Source: an uncultured Clostridia bacterium
Lineage (GTDB): Bacteria; Bacillota; Clostridia; Christensenellales; UBA3700
NCBI GenBank assembly: GCA_947246685.1
Contig: CAMXSN010000011.1
Coordinates: 1-47,184, forward strand
Direction of reading: 5' to 3'
Length of the DNA stretch: 47,184 bases
In this document: piece by piece, positions 43,710-47,184 of the stretch
How the letters are laid out: each line of letters opens with the position of its first letter
How positions within the stretch are numbered: the first letter of the stretch is position 1
The notes under the pieces: generated by a model
What the model was told of the DNA's origin: nothing
Database searches by the model: none
Seen by the model: only the letters and a program-made list of their open reading frames with translations
Translations under genes and position numbers: made by a program

Positions 43710-44696
43710 TTACTCCAAATCGGAAAGTGCGTCTTGCGCGACTTTGAAGTTAGTCCCTTTTCTAAAAAAGAGTATTTCCGTGACTTTATATATTGTGTAG
43801 GATATCAAACTTCCCATTACAACGTCGGAAAGAAAATGCGCGTCGTCGCATATTCTTGACACGGCAGTCAATACTACAAACGCCGAGCATCCGCCGTATA
43901 ACATATATCCAAGCCATTTTTTCTCATGCCACTTGGGCAACACTTTCCACAAAGTGCAAAGGATGAATATATGAGTAGCCGCATTGGCATGCCCGGACGG
44001 GAACGAAGTATATTTGTAATCTTCGCTCAGCTCGATTCTCGCCGTGTCAGGTCTGAACCAAGGCGTAAAATAAGAAAATCCATCGTTGGCAAGCGCATTC
44101 TCTTTGAGCATATCTCTAAATCTCATCCTATGCCAAATAAACTTCATTCCATAACTTACAACCAACGAAATCATAAGATACGTGATTGCAAATATTGCGA
44201 ATTTGAATAGAACGTATCTTGTTTTCTTGGGTATGTATCTGCCGAGAAACAATCCCAATCCCGCCGCGCACAGCGCAAGCGCTCCCATCAAAGCATAGAA
44301 TTTGATTCCGTCAAATCCTGTGTCCTGTATCATATCGGCCACTTCGCTCTTGCAGCAAAGTATTACCCATCCGCCGACACTTAGCGCAGCCATAAGAATC
44401 TTGAACGGAATACGCCATTTTGCAGGAAGCAAATCGTCGCTGTAAAATAGCATTACCGCAAATATAGGAAGAATAAAGTAAGCAGGATATTCGGCTATTA
44501 TCGAAAATATGAAGGCAAATGCAGTCTTTGCCCAATTGCCGTTGAGCGTCTTGGACAACGATTTATTGATAAGCAGATCGTAATATTGACCGTTGCTATC
44601 CTTAAAACATAAAAATATAAGCAATCCTGCCAAGGCGGCAAGTACCACCGAATGAATCGCTATCGACGTCAAGCGTTCTCTTTTTCTCTGCTCCAT
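43710..44696 (-). CDS. PAP2-family membrane phosphatase
   Basis: A 328-residue polytopic protein with about eight hydrophobic helices. The PAP2 catalytic motifs are YTSFPSGHANAATH and SRICDDAHFLSDVVMG. The first motif (K......RP) is weak here, read as KFIWHRMRFRDM. Family members dephosphorylate phosphatidic acid, undecaprenyl diphosphate or related lipids at the outer membrane face. The operon with an acyl-CoA ligase favours phospholipid turnover, but undecaprenyl-PP is also possible. The N-terminus is basic, consistent with a cytoplasmic start. Confidence 0.85.
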   Translation of the reverse strand: MEQRKRERLTSIAIHSVVLAALAGLLIFLCFKDSNGQYYDLLINKSLSKTLNGNWAKTAFAFIFSIIAEYPAYFILPIFAVMLFYSDDLLPAKWRIPFKILMAALSVGGWVILCCKSEVADMIQDTGFDGIKFYALMGALALCAAGLGLFLGRYIPKKTRYVLFKFAIFAITYLMISLVVSYGMKFIWHRMRFRDMLKENALANDGFSYFTPWFRPDTARIELSEDYKYTSFPSGHANAATHIFILCTLWKVLPKWHEKKWLGYMLYGGCSAFVVLTAVSRICDDAHFLSDVVMGSLISYTIYKVTEILFFRKGTNFKVAQDALSDLE

Positions 44697-44816
44697 AAAT
44701 ACCTCTTTATGACATTGTACAACATATGCAAAATATTTGCAATACGTTTTGATATTATTGCATTCCTATAATAATTTATTATATTAATATAAGCGCGCAT
44801 TTATTTATACTAATAT

Positions 44817-44846
44817 AAAAAAGAGAAGGACTAGCCTTCTCTTTTT
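44817..44846. terminator. Bidirectional rho-independent terminator
   Basis: AAGAGAAGG-ACTAG-CCTTCTCTT is a nine-bp stem flanked by A residues on the left and T residues on the right. It serves the lipoprotein gene on the minus strand, ending 17 bp after its stop codon. It also separates that gene from the PAP2 operon. Confidence 0.8.
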
Positions 44847-44863
44847 ATTAGCTGTTTCTTTTA

Positions 44864-45787
44864 TTAGAATGCTGCGAGATGATCCTGAAGCGCATATCCC
44901 TTCTCATTCTTATCATAGGAGAACTGATTGTCTGCGTTCATAGTAACGACACTGTCAAGCAAACCGATGCTGATGTCGAGTTTCATCTTATAAGACTCAA
45001 CAATCTTAATCCTCTTCAATGCGCCGTTTTCCCAAAGTTCAACGTCAAAAGACAGTGCCTTGAAAACCAATTCCTGAACAGGCATTCCTGCATTGACTTC
45101 GAGCTGAGCTTTCATCGTATTGATATAGTTCTTCGTGCACTCTACCGGATCAAACACGATTTTGAACTTATATACGCCGTCTTTCAATTCGGGAGTAGTA
45201 GCTTCCTTAATGTAATCTTTCTGCAAATCATACATCCAAAGTACGGTAGGATTGCTGGCTTTCTTTTTTGCAAAATCCTGAACGTCTGCAAAATTTTTCT
45301 CAACCGCGTTCCATTTTTTCGCAGTCCATGTACCGTCTTTCTTTTGGCTTACGCCGGAAGCTGCGTTCTTGTACTTGATTTCGCTGGGCGAAATTACCAT
45401 CTTCTCATAAAGTTTTGCCGCGCCTTTACCCTTGCTGTCGTTGAAATATGTAGCGCCGGTCGCATTATTACCGCTCGGATCGCCCTTACCTTCTCTAATC
45501 TTGGTGGATTCAACGTATTGATTTACGCCGATACCCAAAACTTTAGTTTCAACGCCGCCTTGATAAGCGGTGATAGCATAATCTGCATTATAATAATTCT
45601 CTACGCCGATAGCCAACATCTCAAATGCCGACATATTCTTGTCAACAGGCTTTGTCTCAAATGAAGTAGGAGCTGTCTTACCTATTCTCATATTCGGGTC
45701 CAACTTCTGCGCACAGCCTGCAAATATCGCAACAGACGCCACTAATATCAAAGCGACAACTACTGCAAACTTAAATGTTTTCTTCAT
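44864..45787 (-). CDS. Lipoprotein of unknown function (307 aa)
   Basis: The N-terminus MKKTFKFAVVVALILVASVAIFAGC is a lipoprotein signal peptide, with Cys25 as the lipidation site. The mature part is a beta-rich, Lys-rich protein with no motif I recognise; repeated strands such as GVYKFKIVFDP and LSFDVELWENGALKRIKIVESYKMKLDISIG suggest a lipid- or ligand-binding sandwich. TAGGAG precedes the ATG and a TTGATT-17-TATCAT promoter lies upstream. It is a single-gene unit with its own terminator. Confidence 0.8.
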   Translation of the reverse strand: MKKTFKFAVVVALILVASVAIFAGCAQKLDPNMRIGKTAPTSFETKPVDKNMSAFEMLAIGVENYYNADYAITAYQGGVETKVLGIGVNQYVESTKIREGKGDPSGNNATGATYFNDSKGKGAAKLYEKMVISPSEIKYKNAASGVSQKKDGTWTAKKWNAVEKNFADVQDFAKKKASNPTVLWMYDLQKDYIKEATTPELKDGVYKFKIVFDPVECTKNYINTMKAQLEVNAGMPVQELVFKALSFDVELWENGALKRIKIVESYKMKLDISIGLLDSVVTMNADNQFSYDKNEKGYALQDHLAAF

Positions 45788-45820
45788 AGTTTTCTCCTAT
45801 AAATAATTTTTTCTGTATTA

Positions 45821-45849
45821 ATGATAAACCTTTTGACGATATAAATCAA
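45821..45849 (-). promoter_or_regulatory. Sigma-A promoter of the lipoprotein gene
   Basis: On the minus strand TTGATT (45844-45849) and TATCAT (45821-45826) are separated by 17 bases, about 35 bp upstream of the ATG. The rest of the 358-bp interval between the lipoprotein and DegV genes is AT-rich, with no other feature than the DegV promoter. Confidence 0.6.
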
Positions 45850-46062
45850 GTGATTTGACATATTTTTTTATTTACGTTTATCCAAATTTTGACATAGATT
45901 TTACATTAATAGAATTTTTCGCCCCACAGACACGCGATATCTGTTGTCTTATTATATAAATATCGCAGTTTTATCCAAATTATAACTAAAATTCAAACTT
46001 TGCGCAATTAGCATAATTAATTCTCAAAACTACCGGACTTTGTCGCCTAAACTTCAATTGGG

Positions 46063-46091
46063 TTGACAAAAAGCTCACCTTTATTTATAAT
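46063..46091 (+). promoter_or_regulatory. Consensus sigma-A promoter of the degV gene
   Basis: A perfect TTGACA (46063-46068) and perfect TATAAT (46086-46091) with a 17-base spacer. It should be one of the strongest promoters in the window, with a leader of about 48 nt. Confidence 0.85.
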
Positions 46092-46145
46092 TATAGAGTA
46101 TTATCGTTTAACGATGATACCCAAATACGAATTAAGGAGTTTACC

Positions 46146-47057
46146 ATGAATAAAATTATGATTACGGCGGAAGCCACAAGCGACTATCCGGAACGACTTC
46201 TCACTGAAAATATCACTATATTTCCAATGGGATACACCGTCAACGGAGTCGCATACGACGGCGTAACGACAAAACTTTCTCCCAAGGAATTCTACGACGC
46301 ATGCCGCAACGCAAAGTCAAAAGAAGATCTTCCGCAAACCTCGATGATTACGGCATATCAGGCAAAAGAGCTGTTCAAGCCCATTCTCGACAAAGGATAC
46401 GACGTTATTCATATAGGATTTACTAAGTCTTTGAGCGGAACTTACGACCAAATGTGCATGGCGGCAAAAGAACTTAAAGAAGAATATCCCGACAGAAAAA
46501 TCACTATTGTCGAATCGCGTTCGGCGGCGTTTGTGCAAGGACTTATCGTATGGTACGTAGACCAAAAACTGCAAAGCGGCGCAGCATACGACGAACTTGT
46601 CGAATATGCCGAATATTTATCTATGCACGCTGCAGGATATTTTACTATAGACGATATGAAGCACCTCTATCGCACCGGCAGAGCCAGTAAAACTCAAGCT
46701 TTTCTCGGCGAAGCGTTGCAAATCAAACCGATTCTTTACGTCAATAAGCTTGGAAAACTCGTGGCGATAAGCAAACAAATATCGCACAAAAAGGCAATGA
46801 AGACTATGCTCGAATACTTTGACAAGCGCATGCTGCCTTCCGAAGAGCAAAAACTTGTGGCGGTAATGCACGCCGACGCATACGAGGAGGCTCAAATGCT
46901 TGAAAAAGTTCTAGCAAGCAAATACGGATTTTCAAATATAGAAATCGTCGACGTAGGCCCTGTAATAGGCTCGCACGTGGGCGCCGGAATGGTGGCGGTA
47001 ATCATGCTCGCATCAGAAAAGGCAGAACCCAACGATAAGGAACTCGCAGAAGAATAA
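46146..47057 (+). CDS. DegV-family fatty-acid-binding protein
   Basis: The 303-residue protein begins with the family pattern (ITAEATSDYPERLL...ITIFPMGYTVNGVAYDG). It contains QTSMITAYQAKELF and HIGFTKSLSGTYDQM, the Thr-Ser and Ser-Gly-Thr motifs that contact the bound fatty acid carboxylate. GYFTIDDMKHLYRTGRAS and the C-terminal GPVIGSHVGAGMVAVI are also typical. DegV/FakB proteins deliver fatty acids to a kinase (FakA) for phospholipid synthesis. A FakA gene is not in the window. AAGGAG precedes the ATG, and a terminator follows. Confidence 0.92.
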   Translation: MNKIMITAEATSDYPERLLTENITIFPMGYTVNGVAYDGVTTKLSPKEFYDACRNAKSKEDLPQTSMITAYQAKELFKPILDKGYDVIHIGFTKSLSGTYDQMCMAAKELKEEYPDRKITIVESRSAAFVQGLIVWYVDQKLQSGAAYDELVEYAEYLSMHAAGYFTIDDMKHLYRTGRASKTQAFLGEALQIKPILYVNKLGKLVAISKQISHKKAMKTMLEYFDKRMLPSEEQKLVAVMHADAYEEAQMLEKVLASKYGFSNIEIVDVGPVIGSHVGAGMVAVIMLASEKAEPNDKELAEE

Positions 47058-47074
47058 TTTTACGCACATAGCCA

Positions 47075-47109
47075 AACAGCGTCGTCTCATCAGAGCCGAC
47101 GCTGTTTTT
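47075..47109 (+). terminator. Rho-independent terminator after degV
   Basis: AACAGCGTCG and CGACGCTGTT form a ten-bp stem with a 12-base loop, followed by a T-tract. Confidence 0.82.
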
Positions 47110-47130
47110 ATAAAAGCGCCCGGCGTATAA

Positions 47131-47184
47131 TGAAATGCACCCCAAAAGTTAGACAAAACTTAAGGAGGTGCATTTTTAATGGCA
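47131..47184 (+). mobile_element. Outward-facing end of an IS3-family (IS150-like) element, partial
   Basis: Identical in inverted orientation to bases 1-54. It contains the terminal repeat, an AAGGAGG site and the first two codons (ATGGCA) of a transposase frame that leaves the window. The left boundary is set where identity with the other copy stops. Confidence 0.6.

Noticed and set aside
1..47184. A 47-kb composite transposon bounded by two inverted IS copies
   Set aside because: The interior contains essential single-copy genes (murC, murG, topoisomerase, nrdDG). Contig breaks at repeated IS sequence explain the ends more simply.

Overview
The window looks like a contig from an anaerobic, Gram-positive-type bacterium of the Firmicutes, most likely an uncultured clostridial lineage. 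Supporting signs are the oxygen-sensitive class III ribonucleotide reductase (nrdD-nrdG), Shine-Dalgarno sites of AGGAGG type before almost every gene, sigma-A promoters with 17-bp spacers, a lipoprotein with a lipobox, a DegV protein, and holins and a P22-like head module of the kind found in clostridial phages. Base composition looks mid-40s % GC by eye; I did not compute it. Both ends carry the same 54 bp in opposite orientation (1-54 and 47131-47184). Each reads outward into an ATG with a strong ribosome binding site, so the contig probably stops at two copies of one IS3-family element.

Layout. 0.1-1.5 kb: murC. 1.6-11.5 kb: a compact short-tailed-phage morphogenesis operon on the minus strand (terminase, portal, scaffold, capsid, connector, beta-propeller tail protein, coiled-coil protein, two holins). 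It faces a divergently transcribed SH3 membrane protein and an ArpU-like regulator. 13.3-13.9 kb: an IS200-type element. 14-21.7 kb: host genes for a two-component system, an ABC-F ATPase, a ClC transporter, a small membrane protein, and an ECF sigma factor with an RsgI-like anti-sigma factor. 22.9-25.5 kb: nrdD-nrdG. 25.5-34.7 kb: an accessory island of dispersed hairpin repeats around a 1,840-residue surface protein. 34.7-47.1 kb: type IIA topoisomerase pair, alpha/beta hydrolase, murG, acyl-CoA ligase, PAP2 phosphatase, lipoprotein and DegV.

The main discovery is in the accessory island. A 118-bp segment at 33397-33514 (+) is repeated inside the giant surface gene at 30721-30838 (-). The two copies differ at exactly nine positions, and every one is an adenine in the 33.4-kb copy. 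That is the signature of a diversity-generating retroelement (DGR): an unchanging template repeat (TR) and a mutagenised variable repeat (VR). The TR sits in what looks like a stand-alone RNA gene of about 375 nt, with its own TTGTTT-17-TACAAT promoter, a folded 3' part and an intrinsic terminator. Two perfect hairpins lie just downstream of the VR, as in known DGR targets. No reverse transcriptase or Avd gene is present in the window, so the enzyme must act from elsewhere or be lost. The target is unusual because the VR lies near residue 390 of 1,840. It is followed by MBG-like extracellular repeats, membrane segments, and a predicted cytoplasmic tail with VEK-type repeats.

The intergenic repeats are a second noteworthy system. 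Several variants share one core, but their stem arms change together so that pairing is kept (ATTCT/AGAAT, ATATT/AATAT, ATTTC/GAAAT, ACCC/GGGT), which suggests selection on a hairpin.
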